Numbered from the stretch's first letter, positions 47,038 to 60,140 are shown. The stretch: 64,000 nt of DNA from Gigaspora margarita (GCA_009809945.1 WTPW01000951.1:1-64000), one strand, 5' to 3'. A program made the numbers and translations. The notes: generated by a model not told the origin, from the sequence alone.

Positions 47038-49720
47038 TTATAATTCAAATAAAGTTTCTACATCTAAATCATTTTCATTATCTTGCTTATCACGAATTTT
47101 TGAAATCCAACTTTTTAAATGCATTATAGCACGTGCTGATTCTGGTTTTAAATTGCAACATATCTTAGTAATTATATTAGCGGCCATTGAAAAGGCTTGC
47201 TCTGACAGAATGCTTGAGCCTTGTATACTTAAGTAGCACAAAGCCATTGTTGCAAGAACCAGAAAATCATCTTGTATTTTTATAAATAAATATTTTTATT
47301 ATTATTAATATAAAATATATACTGTAAATAGCTTACCTTTATAATAGTTCCACTAGTCTAAAGGATTAGTATCAGAAGTTACAGGTGCCATAATATATCT
47401 TGTAATCTTATCTTCAATAGATGGACCACTGCTTGGTTCAGTTAAAAGTGACTCAAAAAATAAACGCTTATTTTTTTTTGTATTTGAAATTACACGATTA
47501 TGTTGATGATTATTGCTATAATTTTTCATTTGATTTTGTAGCATATTTATAGCTTTTTTACGTTGCTCAGTAGTTGTAAATGTTTTTGTCTTGGATCTTG
47601 GATCTAATAATATGCTTATTGTTGTTGATTCTTCAATATAATTCCAATACTCATTTAGTTTAGAATTAATAGACTCAATAAATAAATAATCATTATCATT
47701 TGGAAAATCCTCTAAAAAAAAATCAAGGTGGCGAATTAATCCAAATATAGTTATTCTAACATCGCTTATAGGTGGATATGTCGAAGTAGATAGAATTTTC
47801 ATTGCATCAAAAAATGGATAAAGTATATCTATCATTATTTTAAGTCTGTTCCAATTGTCATCTTGCAAATATAATGGTGAAAGATTTCGATGTTTAACTA
47901 CAAGAATATCAAAAAGATTTCTCATTTTTAAAATTTTATTTATCATTAAAAAAGTGCTATTCCATCTAGTATTTATATCTAGATCTGGCTTTAATTCTTG
48001 AACATTTTCAAGTTGACAAATAGTGTGTAATGAATCACATAATTTAGTAGATTGTCAAATTTTTATTACAAAATCTCGAACTTTATCAATAACTGGTATT
48101 AAATTTTCTAAGCCACCCTGTTTAGCAATATTTAAAATATGTGCTGCACATCGTTGATGAATTAATTCTTTATTGCCCTTTGAAGCTAATTCAGTTTTAA
48201 GATCACGACCCATAGCTATCATTGATTTTGCATTATCAGTTGTAAGTCCTAATAACTTGCTACCAATATTTGCATCATTTAAAATATCTAAAAGAAGTTC
48301 TTGTATTCTAATTGCTGTATGTTGTCCTGGAAAATGATGCAAATCAAGTAAAAATTGTCATAATTTCTATTCTTTATCGACATAATGAACTGTCATACCT
48401 AAATCAAGACGGTTGTTGCTTGATTCCCCGAAAGTTAGTTCCCCGACAGCTCATTTTTCTGACACTATATCCCCGACAGAAGGTTTCACCTACAGCATTT
48501 TTTGTTGACAGAATCTTTCCTCGACATACCATATTTTCGACCTCCCCTTTCCTTGACAGGACATATTTTCGAAAAGACATTTTACTGACATGACGTACTT
48601 CAGAAAGAATATTTTTCTGACATGACTTGTTTCCGACATCTTTTTCCAACAAGATCTTTCCCCGACTAGAAATATAATTATTGGGTAGAGTGATATATTC
48701 GTGTTCATCACATCACATGATTAAGCACTCGGGCTAAATTAGGGTTAGNGTTAGGGTTAGATTAGGGTTAGGTGATAGTATAATTTAGGCCGAGTTGATA
48801 GTGCTAGTAAACAAAATGACGTGTTGAATGATTTCACGTGATGTGATGATTACTGGGTTTATCGTTCTTGTCNGAAAAAGTGCATTCAATAAAACTTATT
48901 GTCGGAGAAAAGTCAAATTAGAAATATGTCATGTNAGATAAATGTCTTGTCGAAAATATGAGATGTTAAGGAAAGGAGATGTCGAAAGCATGATATGTCG
49001 AGGAAAGATTCTGTCAACAAAAAGTGCTGTAGGTGAAACATTCTGTCGGGGATATAGTGTCAGAAAAATGAGCTGGCAGGGAACTAACTTTCGGGGAATC
49101 ATACCGTAATCAAATAAGACTGCATTGTGATAGAGCTCCAAATATCACAAGTAATTGATACTTTTTGTGTTGTTGCAAGTTCTTCTTTAACTTTTTCTTC
49201 CATACTTTTGTACCACTTCATAATTTCATTTTTTATAGTTTGATGACATGGCACTTGGTACTTTTTATCAAAAAGATTTAGCATTTTAATAAAGTATAAA
49301 TTATCTAAAATAGCAAATGGAAGTTGACAACAAATGATAAAGTCTACAATTGAATCTGTAAGATCTTTATATTGTTAATCTTGTTTTGAATATGGTTTAG
49401 GTGCAAATTTATCTAATGTAGCTTGTACACATTCAGCTTTTTCTTTATATTTTGTGCGCAAATGTGTAGCAAGAGTTCCAGGAGAGTTTGATGCTTTATA
49501 TCATGCTTTGCAAAGAGAGCAAATAAGTAATTTAATTGTATTTTAATTATCATACTCTTTAGAAAAAAATTTCTATGCCCAAGACGATTCATGAGAAGTA
49601 ACTGTAGAATTATCCATAGAAGTAGCTGTAGAAGTAGCCGTTGAAGTCACTATATAAGTTAAATCAGACTCAACCAGCATAGCAGAATCTCGCATTTTGA
49701 CAAAAAATTCTAGGTTTATT
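47038..49720 (-). pseudogene. hAT-family transposase gene, broken and split by another transposon
   Basis: Read on the minus strand from 49720: a low-complexity Ser/Thr start; a BED finger region (LLICSLCKA...LATHLRTKYKEK, near 49430-49550); FIICCQLPFAILDN (near 49340); TCDIWSSITMQSYL (near 49160). After the 701-bp insertion come VHYVDKE, FLLDLHHFPGQHTAI, GLTTDNAKSMIA (RNase H-like core, near 48240), QRCAAHILNIAKQGGL (near 48140), LYPFFDAMKILSTSTYP, and the C-terminal dimerisation domain YLSIQGSSILSEQAFSMAAN (47230). Domain order matches ZBED/hAT transposases and the length is close to full. Several stops (for example within CKA*YKA and DKE*KL*QFLL) and frame changes make it inactive. Terminal repeats were not located. 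Confidence 0.88.
48411..49111. mobile_element. 701-bp Mutator-like non-autonomous element inside the hAT gene
   Basis: Long inverted arms (about 180-200 bp) carry TGATTCCCCGAAAGTTAGTT, TCATTTTTCTGACACTATAT, CCCCGACAGAA and TTGACAGAATCTTTCCTCGA. The flanks are AAATCAAGAC (48401-48410) and AAATAAGAC (49112-49120), a likely 9-10-bp target duplication. Long TIRs plus such a duplication suggest a Mutator relative (inference). The centre has a TTAGGGTTAG tract (48740-48772) and several Ns. Spurious frames in the arms (48312-49141) should be ignored. Confidence 0.85.
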
Positions 49721-49729
49721 GGGTCATGT

Positions 49730-51320
49730 GCTTCAAAATAAATACAGGTAATAAACCGGTTTTAAATGATGCAACATTTAGTAGACATTAAATCAACTAA
49801 CGCCAAAATTGCCAATCAAATTTATCTGTCAAGAGACACATATAATTGTACCAACACTACTAAAGCTTACTTTTAATGACCAGTATAAAAATATAATTAT
49901 CCAGCATAGTTTAATACCCTCAAGCCTGGTTTTTCTTTTTTTTTTATAACCACAATCACTTTTTCGACATAGTACATAGTCTTCCAACAATTCTTCCCCA
50001 GCGTAATCACAAAACCAGCCAAAACCAGCTATGTAATCACTGTTTAAGATTTGATCCAAAGTTAAGTATTAATTTATTTGAGAATTTATTTAATAACTGC
50101 AAATGTTAAATGCGATTATATTTAAAATCGTTAAATTGATATTAGGTTCAAACCCAAATATAAGACATAATTTAAACTCAATATCCAGTTTAAAATATTG
50201 GCACTGGTGGATTGGTTCTATATCTAAAAGAACTTGATCGAATAATAGATGAAAATTAATATTGGATAGGGCATAAAAAAATTTGATTACCTATCTTCTA
50301 GTTCAAGGTCAAAATTTTGATTTTTTTTAAGCGAAATAAGTAAAATTATTTTGTTTATCGAATTCGACAAATTTTATTTGACTATAAACTTATGTATTAG
50401 TCTATTGAGCTAATGCTTTTATATAATCTAGGTCTGCAAATCATACGTAATGTACATAATTTGGTAGTGAACTTTGAATATATAGTTTACCTCATAATTC
50501 CAAAATTGATGAATATTCTATACATTATGGCGCATTTTTAACTACCCTAAAATTTATAACATAGTATATAACGCATATGTTATATTAAATTTATAGAAAA
50601 AAGAGATGGGTTTTAAGGTGAGGAGATGGGTTTGACATAATGTTTCAGGTGAATTGTTTTTTAAATTCGTAATATATTAGTTTAATAGAAATAAAAATTC
50701 CAAATTCGCATTTAGAATATAAATCTGATAAGATTCTATATTTCCGATACTTTCCCTGGGGCAATTGAGAACTAAAGTTTGAAGGCTTGTTAAGTTGAAT
50801 GAAAAATGTATACCCGATATATCAGAAGGCACTTTGTGGTAATATGATCTGTTCCANTCTCTAATAAGACTAGTTCTTAATNTTTTTTTGGTTCAGTTTA
50901 ACTTTCAAAAAGGCCTTTAATTAATAATCAATGGCTTTCAAATNTTTAACTGTTTGGAGTTTTCAGGTGCTGAGTCCATTATGTATCTAATAAAAAAGCA
51001 AAATTAGTAAAAAAATATTTATGAATTACATTTTTTAAAAGTTTTGTAAGAAGTTTTGTTAGAAAAATGATAGTTATACAAAAAGTAAATATTTGTAGTT
51101 TTTGATATTATTATATTCAAAATATTACAAATTAAAGATTTTATAGTTATAAATNTGAGTTTGTTTTTGGAATATCTGATTACTATATTAAATTAGTAAA
51201 TTAGTGATNTTAAAAAAAGAAAATTAAAAATATAAATATTAGAGAAATGTAATAATAATTTATTAATTTATATATGTAATATATATTTTAATAAAATATG
51301 TAAATTTAAATATAAAAATA
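49730..51320. other. No gene supported
   Basis: The frame at 49829-50059 has no recognisable motif. Scattered Ns occur from 50857. AT-rich. Confidence 0.5.
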
Positions 51321-51329
51321 AAAATAATA

Positions 51330-54157
51330 TTATAATTGTTCTATATATTCTATTGCTTCTTGAAGATNTTTATCTATATTANTATCATTGTTATTATTAT
51401 TAGTACTATTTTCATCATTATCACTATCACTATCATTATTATTATCATAATTATGATCATCATCTATTTCTTCTTCTAAATTTTCTTCTTCTTCTAAATC
51501 ATCTTTAGTTAATTCATCATTTCCAGTTTTTTCTAATCTTTTTAAAAATGATTTAATATTTGAAAAAATTCCTCTTTTATAATATTCTAAACAATAATTA
51601 CATCTTAAATGCATATTATTATAACAATTTGTATGATAAGCATGTCCACATATATTTGCTTTCCCATTTAATTTACTAAAGGATTTTTTACATTTATCAC
51701 ATATATTTTTTGTTGGTTCACGTGATGTAANATAACNTGTTGGAAGACATTTAAGCTCTACATTTTTATCTAATCNAGCTATATAATATTGAGTNGTTTT
51801 TTGATTTTTGATTTTTTTACTCTTATTAAGATTAAGATAAACNTTTTGAAAATGTTTTATCAAAAATAAACTACTTTTTTTTGTTAAATAATCTAATTGT
51901 TTAGAATTATATATATATGATTTGTTTGATTTAAAAACATCAAGTTGAGTTTTGTTACGATTATAATCTAATATATATGCTTGTTGTTTAATTTCTTTGA
52001 TAGTACTATGTGAATTAATATTTGCACGAAGATGACTATGCATATTTTCTACAAAATAGTTATTAAAATTTACTAAATGGTTAGACAAAACTTCAGCTAA
52101 TGGATAATTTATATCATGCCAATAAAAATAATCAGAAAGAAAAACTAAAGGTGCTTTTTTATAATTTTTTCTTTTCCATCTTAGTGCAAATGTCCATAAT
52201 CTAAATATAGTTTCAATATATTGATCAAATGAACCTGATCTAAAAAGTACAGCATATATATCTAATGTTGCAGGTATTAAATTAACTAAATATCTAATAG
52301 CATATGATATTCTATATCTTTACATATAGTATCAAATTTAGCTAGAATTATATGAGCTATAGCTTTCCATCCTTCATGGATTAATTCTAAAATTAAATTA
52401 ATTCTCCATGGTCTTGGTTTTTTAGCTAATTTTTTTTTATCACCAAAAACAAAATGAAAAAATTGTTCAAAAAAAGGATAATGAACAAGAAATACTTGTT
52501 TTCAAAAATTTAAAGAAATATGAAGTGAACCTAAAATAGGAATAAAATTTTTAACATTATTTGGTATTAAATTTGGATTTAATCTAGATTGTGTAATTAT
52601 TTTTCTAATAAATAATTGTCCTGGCCAATTTGCAATAACTGGAATTATATTATTTTTTAAATATTCTGATAATGAATTAATATTTGTAATCATTTCAAGA
52701 GCTTTTAAATAATCATTCATTGAATGTAAATTTAATTTTTTAACTTTAACTACTCTTATATTTTTCATTGATCTTTCTTCTTTTCATTCTTTAATTGCAT
52801 TATCATATATATGTAAAGTTAATAAATCCATACGATTTTGAGAATTAAGTTGAAGATTTTGAGAAGATATCCATTCCATTTTACATTCATTATAGCTTTT
52901 ATCAAAACAACCATTATATTTAGAAGTTAAATTAAGTATAATTCTAGTTGGCTCAATATTTTCTGGGTTAAAAAAAGAATGACCATTTAAAATTGCTAAA
53001 ATTGGTTGTTGATTTTCAATTGGTTTAGTTACACATGTTGCTAAATGATTTGCAATTGAAAGTGTTGTATTATTTGGTTGTCTTAATGTATGAATATCAT
53101 GAAAATCATCAATATTAAAACAATGAAAATTATTTAACTAAATAAAAATTCAATAAATATATATTATTAATATGTTTATAATAAAAATTATTAAAAAAAT
53201 AAATAATTTACTTACATAAGAAGTAAAATATTCATTAATTTTTGTTAAATGATTATTTTTAATTTTTTCTTTATAATTATATAATGTTTTTGAATTTATA
53301 GTTATTCCAGCTTTCATAAGAAAATCAATTCCAGTTGTACTTAATCCACAAGATGATAAATATAAACTAAGATCTGTTTTATATTTATTTANNNNNNNNN
53401 NNNNNNNNNNNNNNNNNNNNNNNNNNNNNNNNNNNNNNNNNNNNNNNNNNNNNNNNNNNNNNNNNNNNNNNNNNNNNNNNNNNNNNNNNNNNNNNNNNNN
53501 NNNNNNNNNNNNATTATATAAAACCTTTGTTAATAATTGTAATTGATTAGAAAATGAATATTGTTGTGCTAACAAATAATTAAATTATAAATTAAAAATA
53601 TAAAATTTTAAATATTATTTATAATATAGTATATAATATAAGAATTAATAAATAATAAACTTACATATTTGATTATTTTTATCTTGAATTTTTTGATTAA
53701 TAATTCTATTAATTAATTTATTAAAATTTGATCGATCAATCAATATACCATCATTAATAATTTTTATTTTTATATTTGAAAAATTATTAATATCTAAATC
53801 TATATATTGGTGTTCTTCATAAAGATTTAAATAATCAATTAATGCATCAGAATTATTTGTATCAGAATTATTTGTATCAGAATTATTTAAAATAATTTTA
53901 CTATATTCAATAATATCATCTAAATCTATAAAAGTTCTTGGTCTTGTATTTTCCAATATTTGACTTGCAACAAAATTAACAATATTCATATAATGTTCAA
54001 AACAAATTTGATCTTGATTAACTTTTAAATAATTATATTGTAAATCAAAATATAAATTAATTTTGTTTTTAAGATCTTGTGTTACATTTCTGTAAGATTT
54101 GACTGAATTATTGCAATTATTAACAGCACAAGGTCCTGTAAGCTTTTTACGTGGCAT
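51330..54157 (-). pseudogene. Member of a Glomeromycotina zinc-finger / transposase-like multigene family, disrupted
   Basis: From ATG 54157, exon 1 (to 53665) encodes a Cys-containing start (MPRKKLTGPCAVNNCNNSVK, then QICFEHYMNIV). A 96-nt intron (53569-53664, GTAAGT...TTAG) leads to exon 2, which runs through the N gap (53392-53512) to a GTAAGT donor near 53212. Exon 3 begins after TTTAG near 53137 (LNNFHCFNIDDFHDIHTLRQ). Further landmarks: NWPGQLFIRKII, IPILGSLHISLN, LAKKPRPWRINLILELIHEG, FRLWTFALRWKRKNY, NFNNYFVENMHSHLRANI. Near the C-terminus is a RING-like CDKCKKSF...CGHAYHTNCY...CNYC, then an acidic tail. Two in-frame stops (near 52787 and 52499, the latter plausibly CGA to TGA) and one frame change near 52310 break it. 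Ns nearby mean sequencing error is possible. Function unknown; such proteins look transposase-derived (from memory). Confidence 0.72.
53392..53512. other. Assembly gap (121 N)
   Basis: A run of 121 unresolved bases inside exon 2 of the zinc-finger family gene; the frame appears to be kept across it if its size is right. Confidence 0.98.
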
Positions 54158-54159
54158 TT

Positions 54160-56130
54160 TAAAAATTTATAAATATTTATAATAAATAAACTATTTAAAA
54201 ATACAAATTATTATTATTTTTTTAAAAATATTGAAGGTAAAATACAAATTATTACTGTACATAAACAACAGGTTCTTATATAATTTTTGAAAAACAAATC
54301 ATTACCAAATAAATCTTTATATAATGCATATTTGTAGTTTGTATAAAAATTACAAAATTGGTAGTGCATTAATTATTGTAAATAGCCAGATACAAGATCT
54401 CTCTAAATAGTAGGCCAACTATGTACTATACCCAGACAGGATCTTTTTTAATTAAATATGATTCTTTTTAAAAATCTAGATTGCATGTTATAAGTGCAAA
54501 GTGTATATGCATATCTAATTTTTATACTATAATTAAACTTTCAGCCCCGGAATCTAGTAAGAGGTTTTAAAATTGGTGGAATGTAACAAACCCAGGTCTT
54601 GTATCCAGCTTTTTACAGTACATTTCTTCTACTTATAGTATGTAATATGTTTGTAAAAATTTTTTAGAAACATGTTTTATTATATAGTCAACTTATCTTA
54701 TATCTAACTAATATAAATTTAAAAAATTCATTATCTTTATAAAGCTTAACTACACTCTGCATATAAATACAGTATATATGCAAAGATAACCTTCTCAAAT
54801 AGCACAAATTAGAATATGAAATCGGAGAACATATACATGTGAATGTATATAAAAATTTATTTATTATGTGTTATTAAAATTGATCAATTTTTAATAAAAA
54901 TTAACTTAAAAATATTTAAATATAGAGGCCTAATTTTTGAAAATATTACCCAAGTAATTTTGCATCGTATGTACGTACATAGCTCAAATTTTACTTTTAG
55001 TGCATAAGAAGTGCCATTGTTACATATTAACAAATGAATTAGTAATTATATATTCAATATGTAAGTATAAAATACAAGGCACTTATCTATTAGTAAATTT
55101 CTTTTGTCTCAATTTTTTAACTTCTTTCGCTTCAATTTTCTAACTTCTTTCATCTCGATTTTCTAACAATTACATATAAAATTATCATTAACTTTGATTG
55201 TAAATATTATCATTATGGCTGCCTTCATGAAATGTTTCACTAATTCAATATAACAATCTTTTTTTAAAAATGATTTTGTATAATTATTATTCTCTTTACA
55301 TATTTTTTTAAAAACAATAAAAATATAAAAAAAACATAATGCTAATTACCGATATCCATAATTATTTCTTTAACCACAATTTCATATGAGGCGAGTATAA
55401 ATTCTCCTAAAATAAATATCTTAATTAAACTGTTATTGATCAAGTTGATGCGAATAAAAAAATAAATAAAATAAATAAGTAAATATATATCAGAACAATG
55501 TTACAATCCACTTATAATCTGCCTTGTTAATGCAAAAGGTTCATTAATTATTCTAAGTTATAAATTAAATTGTCCAAAATATATATCTAGAAATTAATTT
55601 AATTATCAATAAAGATTTTTTCTCAAAAACTTAATAATTATCAGTGAATTAACATAGTTGATACTATGCTTCATTTCGCCTTATTATTACTACTAATATA
55701 ATTGTCAACGAATTTGTTCAATCTATGCATGTTTAATAATATTAACGAATGAAAGAATAGTGACTTACACTTTCAAATATTTCTGAGAATTTTCATAAAA
55801 TATGTATTAAGCCTTTATAAAACTCTATGGCTATTTTAACAAAATATAACTTAGTGATTTAAAAACGTTAGAAATTCAACAAACCACTAACAGTATAAAG
55901 TAAACAACTCCTATAATTTATTAATACCTACTTTTGCTCCTATGAAAACTCTTTGGAGAAAATGATTGAAAATGATTGGAAAAGGATTGCTATTAAAGAT
56001 ACCCAAAATGAAGAAATTTTACTTAGCAACATGGGTACCTTAAGTTTAACTAATTATAGGTTAATGGATCGTGAAAATGCCAGTTTTTAGACTACACATT
56101 TATAAGATTTTCAATTGTCAATATAAATAA
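54160..56130. other. No gene seen; AT-rich
   Basis: Repeat of TTTCTAACTTCTTTC(G/A)TCTC near 55100-55165 and a CGTATGTACGTACATA palindrome (54967). Nothing coding recognised. Confidence 0.55.
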
Positions 56131-56137
56131 TTTGTGT

Positions 56138-56324
56138 AACAACACTTTCGTAATCTATCGGATATGAGTTTCTGCTATTCTGACTCAACTTCTTGTAAAT
56201 TTTCAGTAGAAAGATCAATTTAACTTTCAGTTCTATTATAAATACTTGCATTCTCTTCAAAACCATTATCATTTTCAGATTCACTATTAATTTCTAGGCT
56301 CTCAATTCTTTGTTTTTTAGACAT
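56138..56324 (-). pseudogene. Short acidic N-terminal fragment, probably of a transposon protein
   Basis: From ATG 56324: MSKKQRIESLEINSESENDN then GFEENASIYNRTES, a stop, then in the same frame IDLSTENLQEVESE, another stop and QKLISDRLRKC. The Ser/Glu/Asn-rich composition resembles the disordered starts of hAT transposases here, but no domain follows. A host gene remnant is equally possible. Confidence 0.35.
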
Positions 56325-56329
56325 TATTA

Positions 56330-57570
56330 AAAATTCAAATTTCAAAAAGTAAAATTCAAAAACTGTATTAAAGCTTTTTCTATAATAATTTAATTAGTAA
56401 GTGATATATAAATTATTATTGTATTTATATAATCTATTTGTATTTGAATTTTATTATAGTATATTAAAAAGAAGCCTGAACTATACAATAACGATAAGTA
56501 TTTCTATTACATATTTTCTTTTTTTCTCAAAACATTTAAATTACTAATACTAACTTGTGAACTTGGATTACTCACATAATGTAACTATAAAAGTTCATAT
56601 ACAAGGCCTGGGATCTAGCATTTGCCCAGAGACCATATTATGAAATTAAAAACATTAAAGTCATACTTGTATTTATGAAGGTATTCTATGAAAAAAAAAC
56701 ATATTTAATTAATAAAGATTCTGGTTCATACCCGGGTTTAATTCATGGTGGGTCTACTATTTTGGTGGATCTTGTATATAAACTTTTACGGTCTTTGATT
56801 ATAAGTTTTTATTACTTTCTTTTTTTAGTCTTATTTATTTAAATTGAACAATTGCTAGATCGTACATATTATTTTTTTTAACTTGAATATTGAAGTATCT
56901 AGATTGCCATATATGTACACAACAAGAAAATTTAGATTCTAAACAAGTTTTAATGCTATAATACTGTAATAAATATGTATGAAATATAACAATTTAATAT
57001 AAATTTTTAATTCGCTATTTAATATTATCATTCAAGTTGATTATCTGAAGTGAAGCGACAGACTCATACTTCTACACCCTTTGATAACCAAATTATGTTT
57101 TTGATATTTTATAGTAAAAATATTTTCTGGATGTAACGCCCCTGAAAATTTAACTACATATGACATACATAAACAGACTTTTCTAGGGCTAGAGCTATAA
57201 AATTATGAGCTCCAGACTTATACCGGCTACTAGTTCCTAGTAGTAAGGTTAACAGATCGAAAAGGAAGCAAAGAAGGAGACCAGGATGCCAGCGAGAAAA
57301 ACTGGTACAATCAGCTCCTAAATAGAGAATGGCAAAGATAACGATAAGTAGAATAATCAATTGCCTATCCGGATTACCACATATGAAAGCAAATTTAACT
57401 AGTTTTTTTTGCAGATATAAAACAGGATTGCGATGGGGCGGCTGATAGCAAACTATAGAAGTTTTAATAGATGATCATGTAATAATAGGCTCATAATTCA
57501 ATTACAGGTTTTCTTTATTGCATCTTACATTTAATTAATTTTATATGATTGTCTATTTTATAATAATACA
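56330..57570. other. No gene firmly supported
   Basis: A GC-richer block at 57130-57370 holds a 68-codon minus-strand frame with a hydrophobic start (MIILLIVIFAILYLGADCTS). Without homologues or introns I do not call it a gene. Confidence 0.4.
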
Positions 57571-57577
57571 GTAATAT

Positions 57578-57782
57578 ACCATAATTTGCAATAAATAGTA
57601 CCTTCTTGGGTCGCATACCCATGATTTGTAATCAAAGTAATTTTACAAAAGACCTGGGTATATATATTTTCACGTTTACTTAAATGATGATTGGTTAACT
57701 TATTGCATTTAAAGTATTCCCTTATATACACTCTATCATATAAAATACCCACTATACCCACTGGGGTACAAATATAGTTGGT
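57578..57782. mobile_element. Diverged relative of the MITE at 13842-14102
   Basis: Shares the inner phrase TTTTACAAAAGACCTGGGTA and terminal ACCA(T/A)A...GGGGTAC words; the ends are only loosely inverted. Confidence 0.45.
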
Positions 57783-58259
57783 AATTTTACAAATGTATTT
57801 TTTGCCATAATTGCGTTAAGTCATAGTAATGCCGTAATGCTGCTTGTTAAAATGCTGACTGCATTATGACTTTCCTTTAAATTCTATTTTTACTTAAGGT
57901 ATAGCAGTTGTAATCACTAGATAGTTTATATGTTTCTTACATAATTAAACTTATCACCACCAGAGCCAAATTCTTCTTTTCTATTCTTTTAACATTATCT
58001 ATTCATTGAATGGAATTTATTATTATATGCAAAGACTCTAAGTTGAAATGGTTTTGTGCAATTATCAGTTAGCATCTTTTGTTGTTCCAGATTATAGATA
58101 TCTTACTTCACCTTGCCAAATTCATTATAATGTGGCATTCTGTATTTAAGTTCCCTTTGTAATCATAAAATATTTTTATTCAACTCTGTCATACAGATTT
58201 TTTACACTTTAAATAGAATGTAAACAAATTACCAATCAATTAACGTGAAAAGTTATAGT

Positions 58260-59125
58260 TATTGTACAGGTCTGATGTAACAACCCATGCATCACCTTCA
58301 CTTCAATAAAAAGCCAATTTTACTATTGTCATGAAATATTAACTACACACATTAGATAACAGTATAAATAAAAAAAATCTACTATTTAAATTATTAATTC
58401 TTTTGTGCAAAATATCTAACAATTAAATCAAAGTTCATACATAAAGCTAATAATGTAAAATCTCATTCAAAAGAATTTTTTTTAAAAAAAAATGAAAACC
58501 AAATCTAATCTAAAAGCAAAAACATAATTACGTATTGCTATACAAAAGTTTTAAAAAAAGTGAAAATTTATAAATAATCTCATTCAGTGAAAATTATATA
58601 AAGTAAAACAAAATATAATATGACTCAATATAATTAGAATTTAAAAAAACCAAAAATCTTAATAATGCGCAATCACCCAAAAAAAATTTTAATAAAAATA
58701 TGAAGAAAGCAAAGATTAAAGGTGAAGATCTAATAATGTATGACTTGTCAAATAAAATTTTTTTAAAAAAAGACAAAAATCCAATAAATAAAGAATTTTA
58801 AAGAAATGAAAATTTAAAAGCGAAGATCTAATAATGTATAATTTGTACAGTAAAATTTTAAAAAAACCCCAAAAGAATCTGATAATATGCGATTCTATTT
58901 AATAAGAATTTAAAGAAATGAAGTCCTAACTAATCTAACAATTTTAAAAAAAGCGAAAACAAATAAATGCTGATCATTCAATAAAAATTTAAAAAAGACC
59001 TAATGATGCGAATTTTCAACATTTTAAATATCTGATATGAAAGTGTTTTGGTTTAGTTGTTTTTTAAACATGTGCCAATAAATGAGTGAAAAAAGCATGG
59101 GTTGTTACATAAGACCTATACAATA
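58260..59125. mobile_element. ~866-bp TIR element, ATGTAACAACCCATGC family, copy 2
   Basis: Ends TATTGTACAGGTCTGATGTA / its inverse ...TTACATAAGACCTATACAATA are inverted over at least 31 bases. Colinear with 42505-43388. Its right edge abuts an AACTGGTTTAATA minisatellite. Confidence 0.88.
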
Positions 59126-59460
59126 AACTAATTTAATAAACTGGTTTAATAAACTGGTTTAATAAATTGGTTTAACAAATTGGGTTAATAAACTGTTAAT
59201 GAACTAGTTGATAAACTGGTTTAACAAACTGGTTTAATAAACTGGTTTAATAAATTGGTTTAATAAACTAGTTTAATTAATTGGGTTAACAAACCAGTTT
59301 AACAAACCAGTTTAATAAATTGGTTCAACAAACTAGTTAAATAAACCAGTTTAATAATCAGTTTAACACTCCAGTTTAATAAACGAGTTTTTAATACTCC
59401 AGTTTAACAAACTGGTTTATTATTCTGGTTTACTCTAGTTTATTAAATTTTAATCTACTC
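59126..59460. repeat. 13-bp minisatellite (A)AACTGGTTTAAT, self-complementary
   Basis: About 24 units of (A)AACTGGTTTAAT(A). Later units flip to AAACCAGTTTAATA, then merge into ACTCCAGTTTAATA. AAACCAGTTTAATAAACTGG is itself nearly palindromic. The following 59460-59520 ends in CTCCAGAGCAATATACTCC, matching words of the array at 42001-42365. Confidence 0.85.
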
Positions 59461-59529
59461 CAAGTTGGGTTGGAGTCAAACTGGAGTCACTCCAGAGCAA
59501 TATACTCCATTTAACATCCCTAGTTCAGC

Positions 59530-60140
59530 AACTTTTATAGTAAAGTAAAAAATTTGGCACAGGACAATCAACCAATCAGATTGCTGCTTATTTATGTGCT
59601 TACGATTTGATTGGTTAATATTTATTATTAAAAATTACTAAATACAATATAAATTCAAAATTTGACACTTATTATATAAAAAAAAATTATTTTTATATTT
59701 TTAACCAATTATAAGTTTGTTATACAATAATTAACCAATTAGAATCGTTATAAAATTTTCAAATTTGGCATCTTTAAAAAAATAATTGGTTTTTGCTGTT
59801 TGGTACTATAGGTAATACAATTTAATACAATATTTATATTGTTAGTCTAAACATTATCTTGTAGCTAAATATTACACTTGAATTTTTTTATAATATAGTA
59901 CAAATATAGTTTTTTGGTTTAAGTGTAGAGGGTATGTAGATCATTTCTATTAATAAACTAGTTACTAAAAATTTTATATTTAATAATAAAGAAAAATTTT
60001 ATTAAGTAACTATATTAAATTTTTAAATAAAATTGTATAGAAGGTTTTTCTAATTCTAATGATGGTCAAATTATTAAAATTGGCCTAGTAGAACATAAGA
60101 TATAGCTATTTTTATCTTTGTAACCCTATTTTACTTATTG
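59530..60140. other. No gene seen; AT-rich
   Basis: Repeated AACCAAT(C/T)A words only. Confidence 0.5.

Noticed and set aside
48312-49141. Several open frames of 70-93 codons on both strands
   Set aside because: They are translations of the inverted arms of the 701-bp element and mirror each other.
57154-57360. 68-codon minus-strand frame with a hydrophobic start
   Set aside because: Could be a small secreted protein, but there is no homologue I recognise, no intron and no promoter evidence.
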